51,484 nt of DNA, taken from positions 1 to 51,484 of the forward strand of contig JAJDBT010000031.1 in NCBI GenBank assembly GCA_029261215.1, read 5' to 3'. The notes beneath the pieces are model-generated. The model saw nothing but the letters and a program-made list of their open reading frames with translations, made no database searches and was not told the DNA's origin. The position numbers were made by a program, and so were the translations under genes. Of this stretch, positions 26,080 through 35,086 are shown in pieces. Every line of letters starts with the position of its first letter. The stretch's first letter is position 1. This stretch comes from Nitrospirota bacterium (GTDB lineage Bacteria > Nitrospirota > Nitrospiria > SBBL01 > JAADHI01).

Positions 26080-29064
26080 ATGTTTAGCCCATTGGTCCGG
26101 GGGTCCCGGTTTACCCAGATTGTGATGATTACTGCTTTTTCAGGACTAATCCTATCCTGTACGATAAAACAAATAGCGCCCAATGCGAGTTCGGCTCCTG
26201 TTGTGACGATTCAGGATATTCGGGTGACCGAAGGCACTGAAAAAACGATGATAGAGATTGAAAGCGAAGAACCGATGATTTATACCACCTTTCGCCTCTC
26301 TGATCCTGATCGTCTTGTTATAGATATGGCGGATGTTAGTCTCGCTCAGTTTTCAGGGGACATTTTTATTGAGGGAGGCCCGGTTCGTTCTGTTCGCCCG
26401 GGAAAAGGGGAAGGCCGTAATATTTCTCGTCTTGAATTTGAACTTTCAGGAGAAGTCGAAACCGATGTGAGAACAGAAGGTTCAAACCTGCTTGTAGAGG
26501 CGACCCAGGTCGCCAAGGTCAATAAAGGGTTTGTCTTTTTTGAAGATGAAAGTCCTGCAGAACCGCAAGACATCGCGATGAAAGTGAGCGATACACTACA
26601 AGAGCCGATTGCACCCTCACCCTTAACTGAGGATATGATTACCTCACCAGACATGCCTGAGATGTCAAGCGAGATGGCATCTGACGATGCCCTTTCCGAC
26701 GTTCAGGGTCAAGTGGTTCTTGTGCAGTCCATTTCCATGCCGGTCGCCGAGGCAGTGCTCGAAAAGCCAAAGGCAAGCAAAATGTCTGTAAAAGCGCCCG
26801 TCTCTCTCTCAGATGCGAAAAAAATTTCCTCGGTTGAATTTGAAAAAGGCGAGGACTTGAAACTCATTGTTCGTTCAGATGGTGTTTTGAAACCCAGAGC
26901 CTTTTTCATGGGTTCTGGCGATAAAAAACGTTTGGTCATTGATTTGCCAGATGTGAAGATGACGTCTTTTAAAAGGCATGTCGCCATTGAAGATCATCGT
27001 GTAAAGCAGGTTCGTATTGGACAGCATGCAAAGAAGTTACGTCTGGTACTTGATTTAATGGCACCTGTTTCCTATACATTGTCTCAAGTGGGAGAAGACT
27101 TAAATATACTGCTCAAAGATCCCTCAGAATCCGAAAGTAAACCGGCTGTGCTTCAATCTGCAAAAGGTAAGGTGCAAGAGGGAGATCAAGGCGGTGAAGA
27201 TATTGCTGAAATGAAAGTCGCCCCTGAGGTCGCTCCGATAAAAGACTTAAATGAGCAGGGTGTAGCTGCGGTCTCTGAAAAAGTAGTCACGGAAGAGGCG
27301 TCTTTAAATCTTGAGGAAAAAACCTTGGTCCTGAGCTTTCCTTCTCTTGCGCTCGCAGAAGCCGCGACCTTCCCCTCGGCTTTACCTGTCGCCCTGTCCA
27401 CGCAGGATGCAGGTGATTCTAATGTGCAGGAAGCGGATGAGGCCATGACCGCAGCGCTGGAAGAGGTTGAAAAAACAGAACACATGCCGGAGGAGAAGAT
27501 CGCGCCACAGCAAGACGGGACCTCTTTTGAAAAAAAGGGTTCCGTGGAAAGCCCGGTAGATCTACCCAAAATGGGCTCTGATACTCCGGAAGAAAAAATG
27601 CTTGAGGATTCTGTTCCAGCCCTTGTTTCAGATACATCAATGGAAGAAAAAGAAATGACTCCGGAAATGACAGGTAAGCAGGCGGAAAGTCCTGAAGATG
27701 TCCTTATGAAGGAGATTGAAGAAAAAGAAGCGAAGAAAAAAATATTGCTCCGCCGTAAACGCCGGGAAGCCGCAAAATCAAAGCGCGAAGCCCTGAGTTT
27801 GGCGAACGCTGCGGCTGAAGTGTCTCTAGACACAGAGCCTCCCAAATATATCGGACGCAAAATTTCACTCGATTTTCAAGACGCGGAAATCACCAATGTG
27901 GTACGACTGATTGCGGACGTGAGCGGCCTGAACTTTGTCATGGGTGATGATATCACGGGAAAAATCACGATCAATATGGACGATGTTCCCTGGGATCAGG
28001 CGCTTGAAATCATATTGGAAATCCGAAACTTAGGGATGGTGCGTGACGGTAATATTATCCGAATCGCGACTTTGAGCAACCTGAGCAAGCAGCGTAATGA
28101 AAAAGCACAGGCGATGGAAACGAAGATTCGTGCTGAAGAACTCATGACTCGGGTGCTTTATGTGAACTACGCCAAAGCGGAACAAATGAAAACCCTTCTT
28201 CAGAAGCTGCTGACGACGCGGGGGGAGATTATGGTCGCCTCCCGGGTAAATGCCCTGGTCGTCAAGGACGTTGAGGCCAATGTCGATCAGGTTGAAGAAA
28301 TGGCTAAAAAGCTGGATACAAAAACACCACAAGTGCTGATCGAGGCACGAATTGTCGAAGTTCAGCCGAGCTTTAAGCGGAGTTTGGGTGTAAAGTGGGG
28401 GGCAGATTTCAAAACCAATAACGGGGGAAACAGCTTCGGGATCGGAAATGCCACAGGCGATTCGGGTGTGTTTAACCAGGGACCGGATTTTGCCGTCAAT
28501 TTGCCTGCAGCCAATCCGCTTGGCGGCATCGGCTTTAGTTTTGGCCGGTTTACAGAAAGTCCGTTTCAACTCGACTTACGCATCTCTGCGGGTGAATCAC
28601 AGGAAATGACCCGTATTGTTTCTACGCCTAAAATTATGGTACTCGATAATAATGAAGCGCTGATCAAACAAGGGTCTCAAATCCCTTTTCAGTCCTCATC
28701 TGCAAATGGTGGTAATAACATTCAGTTGATCGACGCGAGCCTTCAATTAAAAGTGATTCCTCATATTTCCCCTGATGGGGGGATACTTTTGGAGCTGGAT
28801 CTGACAAAAAATGAGCCGGGGCCGCCTGTTCAGGGTTCGAGCCAGCCGTCTATTTTTGAAAAAGAAGTGAATACACAGGTGCTGTTGATGAATGGTGAAA
28901 CCATGGTGATCGGTGGGATTTACGAGACTAAAAGCACAGAATCAGAGGCCGGGATTCCTATCCTGAAAGATATTCCGGGTTTAGGCTGGCTCTTTAAAAG
29001 TAAAGATACCAGCGAGTCAACAACGGAGCTGCTGATTTTTATTACACCGACGGTGATGGAATAA
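26080..29064 (+). CDS. pilQ: Type IV pilus secretin PilQ
   Basis: 994 residues, longer than the usual 700-900. Two AMIN domains (about 40-135 and 245-345) bind peptidoglycan. An acidic, low-complexity linker rich in Glu, Ala, Ser and Pro spans about 346-585. An STN/N0 domain (RKISLDFQDAEITNVVRLIA, from about 590), a secretin N1 domain (LYVNYAKAEQMKTLLQKLL) and the beta-barrel secretin domain ending in LLIFITPTVME follow. A possible lipobox (GLILSC, Cys27) suggests that it may be lipid-anchored. It is the outer-membrane pore through which the pilus passes. Confidence 0.95.
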   Translation: MFSPLVRGSRFTQIVMITAFSGLILSCTIKQIAPNASSAPVVTIQDIRVTEGTEKTMIEIESEEPMIYTTFRLSDPDRLVIDMADVSLAQFSGDIFIEGGPVRSVRPGKGEGRNISRLEFELSGEVETDVRTEGSNLLVEATQVAKVNKGFVFFEDESPAEPQDIAMKVSDTLQEPIAPSPLTEDMITSPDMPEMSSEMASDDALSDVQGQVVLVQSISMPVAEAVLEKPKASKMSVKAPVSLSDAKKISSVEFEKGEDLKLIVRSDGVLKPRAFFMGSGDKKRLVIDLPDVKMTSFKRHVAIEDHRVKQVRIGQHAKKLRLVLDLMAPVSYTLSQVGEDLNILLKDPSESESKPAVLQSAKGKVQEGDQGGEDIAEMKVAPEVAPIKDLNEQGVAAVSEKVVTEEASLNLEEKTLVLSFPSLALAEAATFPSALPVALSTQDAGDSNVQEADEAMTAALEEVEKTEHMPEEKIAPQQDGTSFEKKGSVESPVDLPKMGSDTPEEKMLEDSVPALVSDTSMEEKEMTPEMTGKQAESPEDVLMKEIEEKEAKKKILLRRKRREAAKSKREALSLANAAAEVSLDTEPPKYIGRKISLDFQDAEITNVVRLIADVSGLNFVMGDDITGKITINMDDVPWDQALEIILEIRNLGMVRDGNIIRIATLSNLSKQRNEKAQAMETKIRAEELMTRVLYVNYAKAEQMKTLLQKLLTTRGEIMVASRVNALVVKDVEANVDQVEEMAKKLDTKTPQVLIEARIVEVQPSFKRSLGVKWGADFKTNNGGNSFGIGNATGDSGVFNQGPDFAVNLPAANPLGGIGFSFGRFTESPFQLDLRISAGESQEMTRIVSTPKIMVLDNNEALIKQGSQIPFQSSSANGGNNIQLIDASLQLKVIPHISPDGGILLELDLTKNEPGPPVQGSSQPSIFEKEVNTQVLLMNGETMVIGGIYETKSTESEAGIPILKDIPGLGWLFKSKDTSESTTELLIFITPTVME

Positions 29065-29073
29065 AGGCATGTT

Positions 29074-29598
29074 GTGAAAAATATTGTGTTATTGGGGTTT
29101 ATGGGAACAGGTAAAAGCATTATTGGCCGGCGGCTGGCGGTAGAGTTGGGAAGTCGTTTCGTGGATACGGACCATCACATCGAAAAAATGGCTAAAAAAC
29201 GGATTCCTCAAATTTTTGCAGACGAGGGCGAGAGCCATTTTAGAAAATTGGAAGAGCAGGCTGTCGCTGAGGTGGCCGCCTGGGAGGGTTATGTGATTTC
29301 GACGGGCGGCGGAGTGGTCTTGAACCCCAAAAATATGGAAGCTCTTGGGAGAAATGGGATTTTTGTCGCCTTGACAGCCCGGCCCGAAGTGATATTAAAA
29401 CGTGTGCAACGACGTGCGGGAGAACGTCCCTTATTGCAGGGGCCCGACCCGCTTGGCAATATCACCCGGCTTTTAACCGAGCGGGAAAAATTTTATGCGG
29501 ATTCGAAAGTCAAAGTAGATACCTCTGATATTCACATTGAAGAGAGTGTGCGCTGCATCGTCGAGCGCATCTCCCAACTGACAGGAGCGACGACCTAA
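29074..29598 (+). CDS. aroK: Shikimate kinase
   Basis: 174 residues, standard length. Walker A is GFMGTGKS at 8-15. The shikimate-binding residues lie in FVDTDHHIE, SHFRKLE and STGGGVVLN, and the lid arginines in RRAGERPLL. It phosphorylates shikimate in aromatic amino-acid synthesis. The start is GTG. Its place after pilQ and before aroB repeats the pilQ-aroK-aroB arrangement of gammaproteobacteria. Confidence 0.96.
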   Translation: MKNIVLLGFMGTGKSIIGRRLAVELGSRFVDTDHHIEKMAKKRIPQIFADEGESHFRKLEEQAVAEVAAWEGYVISTGGGVVLNPKNMEALGRNGIFVALTARPEVILKRVQRRAGERPLLQGPDPLGNITRLLTEREKFYADSKVKVDTSDIHIEESVRCIVERISQLTGATT

Positions 29599-29602
29599 TT
29601 TT

Positions 29603-30700
29603 ATGAAACAGGAAAAATCCATTCATCTCGATCTGGGTAAAAACAGTTACGATATTCACATCGCACAGGGTGAAATAGACCGCCTCGGCGAACGACTGGA
29701 AACCCTGGCATTTAAAGGCCAGGTGGCCGTGGTTACCAATCCCAAAATAGATCGACTTTATGGTGAGCGCGTGAATAAGGGACTCCGAAAATCAGGGTAT
29801 CGGCCTATTGTGATTCAAATCCCGGCAGGAGAGCGTTATAAAACACTCAAGCAGATTGGGCGTATTTATGACCGCCTCATTGAACATCGTTTTGAACGAA
29901 AAGACCTTCTGATTGCTTTAGGAGGAGGGGTCATCGGGGATATGACGGGTTTTGCCGCTGCGACTTTTTTAAGAGGCGTTCCCTTTGTCCAATGCCCGAC
30001 GACCGTGGTTGCGCAAGTCGATGCCAGCATCGGCGGTAAGACGGGCGTGGACCATCCCAAGGGGAAAAACCTGATCGGTGCTTTTCACCAGCCTCGTTTT
30101 GTTTCAAGCGATCCGGCTGTGCTGACAACGCTTCAAAAAAGGGAATACCGTTCTGGTTTGGCTGAAGTAGTGAAATATGGCGTGATTTCCGATGAACGTT
30201 TTTTTAGCTATCTTGAAGAAAACAGCCGCGATATTCGGGCACTGGATCTGGACAAAGTCTCAAAGTGCATTGAACGCTCTTCCGAGATTAAGGCTCAAAT
30301 TGTGGCATCGGATGAACGGGAATCCGGTCTTCGCAAGATCCTGAATTATGGGCATACGATTGGACACGCCGTCGAAACCCTGACCGGTTACCGGAATATC
30401 AATCATGGCGAAGGCGTGGCGATGGGCATGATTGCAGCGAGTCGTTTAGCGGTCGAATTAGGGCTGTTGCGTGCTCAGGATGTTACACGGCAGGTTGCGC
30501 TTTTGGAGGCTTTTGGGCTTCCGACGCGTTTGCCCGATTTAGACCCTGCGGATATACTTAATGTGATGGCAGGCGATAAAAAAGTGATGGGCGGGGAGAT
30601 CTATTTTATCCTCCCGAAAAAGATCGGTTCGGTGGAAGTGATGAAGGTAGATAAAAAAGTACTGCGGCGCTTTTTAAAGGCACTGCCCAAATATGTGTAG
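29603..30700 (+). CDS. aroB: 3-Dehydroquinate synthase
   Basis: 365 residues. The NAD-binding segment GGGVIGDMTGFAAATFLRG and VAQVDASIGGKTGVDHPKGKN are clear, and the zinc ligands lie in LNYGHTIGHAVE and NHGEGVAMGM. It converts DAHP to 3-dehydroquinate, the second step of the shikimate pathway. It begins four bases after aroK and is followed ten bases on by a small lipoprotein gene, so all may belong to the pil transcript. Confidence 0.96.
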   Translation: MKQEKSIHLDLGKNSYDIHIAQGEIDRLGERLETLAFKGQVAVVTNPKIDRLYGERVNKGLRKSGYRPIVIQIPAGERYKTLKQIGRIYDRLIEHRFERKDLLIALGGGVIGDMTGFAAATFLRGVPFVQCPTTVVAQVDASIGGKTGVDHPKGKNLIGAFHQPRFVSSDPAVLTTLQKREYRSGLAEVVKYGVISDERFFSYLEENSRDIRALDLDKVSKCIERSSEIKAQIVASDERESGLRKILNYGHTIGHAVETLTGYRNINHGEGVAMGMIAASRLAVELGLLRAQDVTRQVALLEAFGLPTRLPDLDPADILNVMAGDKKVMGGEIYFILPKKIGSVEVMKVDKKVLRRFLKALPKYV

Positions 30701-30709
30701 GAGTTTCAA

Positions 30710-31177
30710 ATGAGAAGAGCAGTCCTTTTAGTTTCTCTGGTATTTTTTATTTCAGGTTGTGGCGACTTGGCCCCAACAGATTCAGTCGTAACCGGACCGG
30801 CAGACAGTACTACAACTCTGAATCGGTCTACAGAAGCGACAAATGTGATTTATTCTCCACTTGATTTTACCGTCAGCAGCCCAGAAGGAGACCCTCGGCC
30901 CCAAGTGCAGATCGAGTTTTTTAGAGGGGGCGACGCTTTTCTTTCTGATGTGGATGGAAATTTGTTGAGTAATTCTTCTCAGGTCAAGAATACGACAGAT
31001 GATCGAGGACTTGGTCGGGTTTCTGCAGTTGTTAATGTCCCAGGTTGTGTCGGTACGACAAATGTTGTTGCACAGGGCTCAGTTTTAGCGACAGTCGGCT
31101 CTGCGTCTGCCCTGTGGAAGGTCAATATCACCAGAACTTGTGCGACGACCACGACCACTCCTGCACCTGCACCCTAA
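30710..31177 (+). CDS. Small surface lipoprotein with an Ig-like domain
   Basis: 155 residues. A lipoprotein signal (LVFFISGC, Cys17) is followed by a Ser/Thr-rich stretch and a single beta-rich domain (VIYSPLDFTVSSPEGDPRP...SVLATVGSASALWKVNITRTC) resembling a bacterial Ig-like fold. It ends in a low-complexity TTTTTPAPAP tail. Two cysteines in the mature part could form a disulphide. It starts ten bases after aroB and lies before a larger Ig-like lipoprotein; both are new relative to the usual pil-aro cluster. Confidence 0.6.
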   Translation: MRRAVLLVSLVFFISGCGDLAPTDSVVTGPADSTTTLNRSTEATNVIYSPLDFTVSSPEGDPRPQVQIEFFRGGDAFLSDVDGNLLSNSSQVKNTTDDRGLGRVSAVVNVPGCVGTTNVVAQGSVLATVGSASALWKVNITRTCATTTTTPAPAP

Positions 31178-31219
31178 TAAGATGAGTGAGACATAATATC
31201 AATGAGAGAGAGGTTACCG

Positions 31220-32848
31220 ATGAAAAGGGGACGATTATATTCGACGATGCTGATGCTGCTGGTTTTATTGAGTGGAGGATGTTCCGCCGATTCGGTCACT
31301 GATCGCACTTCTAGTGGGACAACCTTTACGACAAGTTCAGCTTCTGTCGGAGCCATTACCCTTTCTGCAAGCCCTTCCAGCTTAAGCGCACTGGGCACGG
31401 CGGCTATTACAGCGACCGTGACGGATACGCTGGGCGCGAATGTGACGGATGGCACGGCAGTTTCTTTTTCGGTAACGACCAATCCGGGTTTGGGGATTGT
31501 TTCTTCAACGGCAACCACGGTATCGGGGATTGCGACTGCGACCTTCACCAGCGGAAGTGCGGCCGGAACAGTGGTCATTACCGCAACGGCGGGGGGTGTG
31601 ACCCAAACGGTTTCCTTGACGATTCTGGGTGTGAATGTCGGCAGCATTGAGTTTACATCCGCGACTCCGAACGCCATCGGGGTGAAGGGGTCAGGACAGC
31701 CCGAAACCTCGATTATTGCTTTTACCGTTAGAGACGTGAACGGACAGCTGGCGAGTGATGGGACAAACGTTTCCTTTGTGTTGGATGGTCCGAACGGCGG
31801 AGAACTTTTGACGCCTCTGAACGGGTCTACAGTCGATGGTGTTGTTTTGACCACCCTGCAAGCGGGTTCTGTCGCTGGCCCAGCGCGTGTGACGGCCACA
31901 ACGACGGTAGGTGCCACTACGATTTCAACCGGCTCAACGGGTGTTTCCATCGGTGGAGGTGTTCCGAATTTACCGCATATGACAATTACGACAACAATCT
32001 TTAATCTGGCAGGTCTTTCGACTGCAAATCTTACGACGAATATTACCGTTTACAATGCGGATCGTTTTGGAAACTATAATGTGCTTGAAGGCACCTCTGT
32101 TTCTTTTTATACGGAAGCGGGGGCAATGGATGCCAGCAATGTGACCGATGCCACCGGCATCGCCACTTCTGTTTATCGTACACAAAACCCGGATCCCCTG
32201 ATTTATTCTGTGGCAAATCCATATGGTGCAGGTCCTGCGATTCCTCCCTTTACCACGGGAGATCCTGCGAACGGACAGTCTGCAGTCATTGCAGTGACCC
32301 GGGGTGAGGAGTGTTTTGTGGATAATAACGGAAACGGCGTGTTTGATGGGGGTGATACTTTTCCGGTTGGCACCTGTGACATTGGAGAACCTTTTATCGA
32401 CGAAAATGATAATGCGACCCATGACGCAACGGAATTCTATGTCGACGGGAATGCCAATGGTTCATATGATGCTGGAAATGGCGTGTGGGATGGTAATATC
32501 ATGATTTGGAAGCGGATCACGCTTACCCTTTCAGGACCAGTTTCTACGGTAATTAGTCCTCCTGCAGGGTTTGCGGTTCCAAACGCGGGCAGTATGGCGT
32601 TCAGGGTTTGTTTGGCGGATCTTAATTCAAATGCGCCGATGGGAGGGGGGACGGTCGAGATCACTGCATCCAAAGGGACGCTTTTCGGGGGAGGAGAGCT
32701 GACGATCCCCGATATTGCGGGTGGTCCATATTGTCCCCAGTTTACGATTGAAGACAACGCCCCGACAGATACGGATCCTCCTGCTTCCTTAATTATTTCA
32801 GTCGAATACGCGGGTGGAACCAACACGTTTTCTGGCACAATTGATTGA
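31220..32848 (+). CDS. Large Ig-like (Big) lipoprotein with Ca-binding-type repeats
   Basis: 542 residues from ATG 31220, chosen because a GAGAGAGG box sits seven bases upstream; ATG 31202 is less likely. A lipobox (LVLLSGGC) predicts lipidation. Residues about 40-240 contain two bacterial Ig-like (invasin Big_1 type) domains (ITLSASPSSLSALGTAAITA, VGSIEFTSATPNAIGVK), and a third follows around 255-350. Three acidic loops (DNNGNGVFDGGD from 368, DENDNATHDATE from 394, DGNANGSYDAGN from 409) resemble Ca-binding EF-hand or thrombospondin type 3 repeats. A last beta domain ends the protein. Likely a surface adhesin or structural protein; its partner is unknown. Confidence 0.65.
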   Translation: MKRGRLYSTMLMLLVLLSGGCSADSVTDRTSSGTTFTTSSASVGAITLSASPSSLSALGTAAITATVTDTLGANVTDGTAVSFSVTTNPGLGIVSSTATTVSGIATATFTSGSAAGTVVITATAGGVTQTVSLTILGVNVGSIEFTSATPNAIGVKGSGQPETSIIAFTVRDVNGQLASDGTNVSFVLDGPNGGELLTPLNGSTVDGVVLTTLQAGSVAGPARVTATTTVGATTISTGSTGVSIGGGVPNLPHMTITTTIFNLAGLSTANLTTNITVYNADRFGNYNVLEGTSVSFYTEAGAMDASNVTDATGIATSVYRTQNPDPLIYSVANPYGAGPAIPPFTTGDPANGQSAVIAVTRGEECFVDNNGNGVFDGGDTFPVGTCDIGEPFIDENDNATHDATEFYVDGNANGSYDAGNGVWDGNIMIWKRITLTLSGPVSTVISPPAGFAVPNAGSMAFRVCLADLNSNAPMGGGTVEITASKGTLFGGGELTIPDIAGGPYCPQFTIEDNAPTDTDPPASLIISVEYAGGTNTFSGTID

Positions 32849-32946
32849 TTCGGGTTTTGAAAAAATCTGGATTTTCCCCTTACTTTATGACTTAGCGTGG
32901 ATGAAAACGTCCGCTGAGTCATCTCCAGATCAGAAAAAAATCGGAT

Positions 32947-32985
32947 AAAGTGAAGGCCTTGGGATTCTCCCAAGGCCTTCACTTT
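32947..32985 (+). terminator. Strong 17-bp hairpin after the pil-aro-lipoprotein unit
   Basis: A perfect 17-bp inverted repeat (32947-32963 and 32969-32985) with a five-base loop. The arms begin AAAGTGAAGGCC and end GGCCTTCACTTT. The tail after the stem is only TCTCG, so it lacks a proper T-run, though the stem itself ends in three Ts. It may act as a terminator or protect the mRNA 3' end. Confidence 0.6.
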
Positions 32986-33105
32986 TCTCGTATGGCCATG
33001 GATTAAAAAAAAAATCTCCATTTCTTCCCTCTCAATTCTAGCTAAATATGCTACACTCAGCATTTTCAGGCCTTGACTGGGCATATGTCCTAAGGATTTT
33101 TGTAG

Positions 33106-34881
33106 ATGCGGTTGTGGACGAAGCGGCTTTTGCTGCTGTCGCGTAAAAAAAGTTTTAGTTTCCTCAATTTAGTGACCCTTTCCGAAGAACGAACGCTGAT
33201 GGTGCTTGCCGTCGTCGTTGGTCTTTCTTCTGGCGTAAGCGCGTTCGTTTTTAAACACATGATTGATGGTGTGTACCATTTTTGCTGTGAGACGGGTACC
33301 TCCACTGATATTTTTTCTGGCCATTGGTATCGTGTTTTTCTGCCCGCGATTGGCGGCCTGCTGGGAGGCCTGCTCATTTATTATTTTGCCAGAGAGGCCA
33401 AGGGCCACGGTGTGCCAGAGGCGATTTTTTCGCTGCGCCGCCGCGGTGGTCGTGGCCGCCCCCGCGTGGTTTTTGTGAAATCTGTGGCGAGCGCCTTTAC
33501 CATTGGCACCGGCGGATCAGCCGGAACCGAGGGGCCGATTATTCAGATCGGTGCGGCCGTGGGTTCTTCCATCGGGCAATTATTTAATGTCACGCCGGCC
33601 TATTTAAAAACCCTGGCCGCCGCGGGTGCGGCAGGGGGCATGGCCGCCGTTTTTAATGCCCCGATTGCAGCGGTTATTTTTGCGATGGAAGTTCTGCTGC
33701 GAGACTTTACGACGCAAGCCTTTTCGATGGTTGTTTTTTCGTCTGTGATTGCATCTGTCACTTCCCACGTTTTACTTGGAAACAATACCTTTTTGCCGAC
33801 GCCGTCTTTTGGCATTCAGCATCCGGCGGAGCTGGGGCTCTATTTTTTGATGGGACTGATCCTGGCCCCCCTTTCAACCTTGTTTATTAAAATCTTGATG
33901 CGGACGGAAGAATTTTTTGATGAAATTAAAGGTATTCCTGATCCGATCAAACCGATGATTGGCGGCCTCTGCGTGGGGCTTATCGGGCTTTTTGTTCCGA
34001 GAATTTTGGGCGCGGGTTATTTTGAAGTGACGGATGTGCTTTCTCCTGATAAAGATCCCCTGACCTGGGGGGTCGGTTTTCTGGCCATCCTGGTTTTTGG
34101 GAAGATGATCGCGACATCTATTTCCCTTGGTTCGGGTGGTTCCGGCGGCATTCTGATGCCCTCCCTTTTTATCGGTGCGATGATGGGGAGTCTTTTTGGT
34201 ACGCTGGCCCATGGTATTTTTCCCAATATTGCGCCGACAGGGGCGTATGCCCTCGTCGGGATGGGGCTTGTTTTTTCGGCGGTGGCGAGCGCGCCCGTGA
34301 CGGCTATTGTGATGATGTTTGAAATTACGCAGGATTATCGTATTGTACTGCCCTTGATGTTTGCTGTGACGGTATCGATGCTCATGTGTCGTCAGATGGG
34401 GGAGGTCGGCCTTTATGCGCGTGTTCTTTTAAAACGCGGCGTGAATCTGGCAGGAGGAGATGTCCACGATCCGGTGATGACGGTCTCTGCAAAGGAAGTG
34501 ATGGTTAAAAATGTCGAAATTGTTTGGGAAAACATGTCGGTGGAGAAGTTGACTCAAATTATTGACCAAAGTCATCACACTGGGTTTCCTGTGGTGAATG
34601 CACAGGGCGAATTGACCGGGATGGTGACGTATGTTGAGATTCACAAAGCCTATCAAGATCATCTGGATCTGAAAACCACTTTGATCGGACAGATTATGCG
34701 GAAAAATATGCCGCTCTCATTTCTGGATGATGTGCTGGTCGATGTGGTTCGCCTCATGCAGGAACACAAAACGGATCGCATTTCCGTTGTTGAATCCGAC
34801 AACCCAAAACGCCTGGTCGGCTTGATTACGCGAGCCAACATTATGGCAGCCTATCAGCCCTCTTTCAAACGGTCTGAATAG
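33106..34881 (+). CDS. CLC-family chloride channel/antiporter with CBS domains
   Basis: 591 residues: a CLC membrane domain (about 25-440) and a tandem CBS pair (about 455-575). CLC motifs are GHGVPE at 100-105 (the E. coli GSGIPE, with His for the Ser), GSAGTEGP at 137-144 with the gating glutamate Glu142, and GSGGSGGILMP. Aligned on NAPIAAVIFAMEV, the E. coli internal proton glutamate Glu203 corresponds to Val195, as in CLC channels. Chloride flow without tight proton coupling is therefore possible. The CBS pair would bind adenine nucleotides and regulate the pore. It is preceded by the strong hairpin and has no operon partner. Confidence 0.9.
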   Translation: MRLWTKRLLLLSRKKSFSFLNLVTLSEERTLMVLAVVVGLSSGVSAFVFKHMIDGVYHFCCETGTSTDIFSGHWYRVFLPAIGGLLGGLLIYYFAREAKGHGVPEAIFSLRRRGGRGRPRVVFVKSVASAFTIGTGGSAGTEGPIIQIGAAVGSSIGQLFNVTPAYLKTLAAAGAAGGMAAVFNAPIAAVIFAMEVLLRDFTTQAFSMVVFSSVIASVTSHVLLGNNTFLPTPSFGIQHPAELGLYFLMGLILAPLSTLFIKILMRTEEFFDEIKGIPDPIKPMIGGLCVGLIGLFVPRILGAGYFEVTDVLSPDKDPLTWGVGFLAILVFGKMIATSISLGSGGSGGILMPSLFIGAMMGSLFGTLAHGIFPNIAPTGAYALVGMGLVFSAVASAPVTAIVMMFEITQDYRIVLPLMFAVTVSMLMCRQMGEVGLYARVLLKRGVNLAGGDVHDPVMTVSAKEVMVKNVEIVWENMSVEKLTQIIDQSHHTGFPVVNAQGELTGMVTYVEIHKAYQDHLDLKTTLIGQIMRKNMPLSFLDDVLVDVVRLMQEHKTDRISVVESDNPKRLVGLITRANIMAAYQPSFKRSE

Positions 34882-35050
34882 CTTGTTCAGCCGCCGATTC
34901 GTCTCAAATCCTACGGATTAGCTCAATGATTTCTACAGTACAGGTGAATACGCCTTGAGTATCCAGGGCCTCTGGCCTTGTCTTTCAGGCGACCTGACGG
35001 TTTGATTGCGTCTTTTATGCATTTTGTTCGTTTCCGGCGTGTTCACGCTG

Positions 35051-35059
35051 TGTTATGAT
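35051..35059 (+). promoter_or_regulatory. Extended -10 promoter for the ABC-2 exporter pair
   Basis: TGTTATGAT is an extended -10 (TGn before TATGAT, hexamer at 35054-35059), about 28 bases before the GTG start. No -35 box stands out, as expected for this class. The rest of 34882-35086 shows nothing I can support. Confidence 0.45.
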
Positions 35060-35086
35060 GCCTCTGTTTTTTTGTAGGGTTTCCCC

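Noticed and set aside
27186-27860. Long minus-strand frame antisense to the pilQ linker
   Set aside because: Serine-rich sequence reflects the Glu/Ala codons of the acidic linker; no start signal and no family pattern.
31174-31950. Long minus-strand frame antisense to the Ig-like lipoprotein
   Set aside because: It mirrors a Val/Thr/Ala-rich gene, has no ribosome-binding site, and its composition is that expected from the third-position bias of the real gene.
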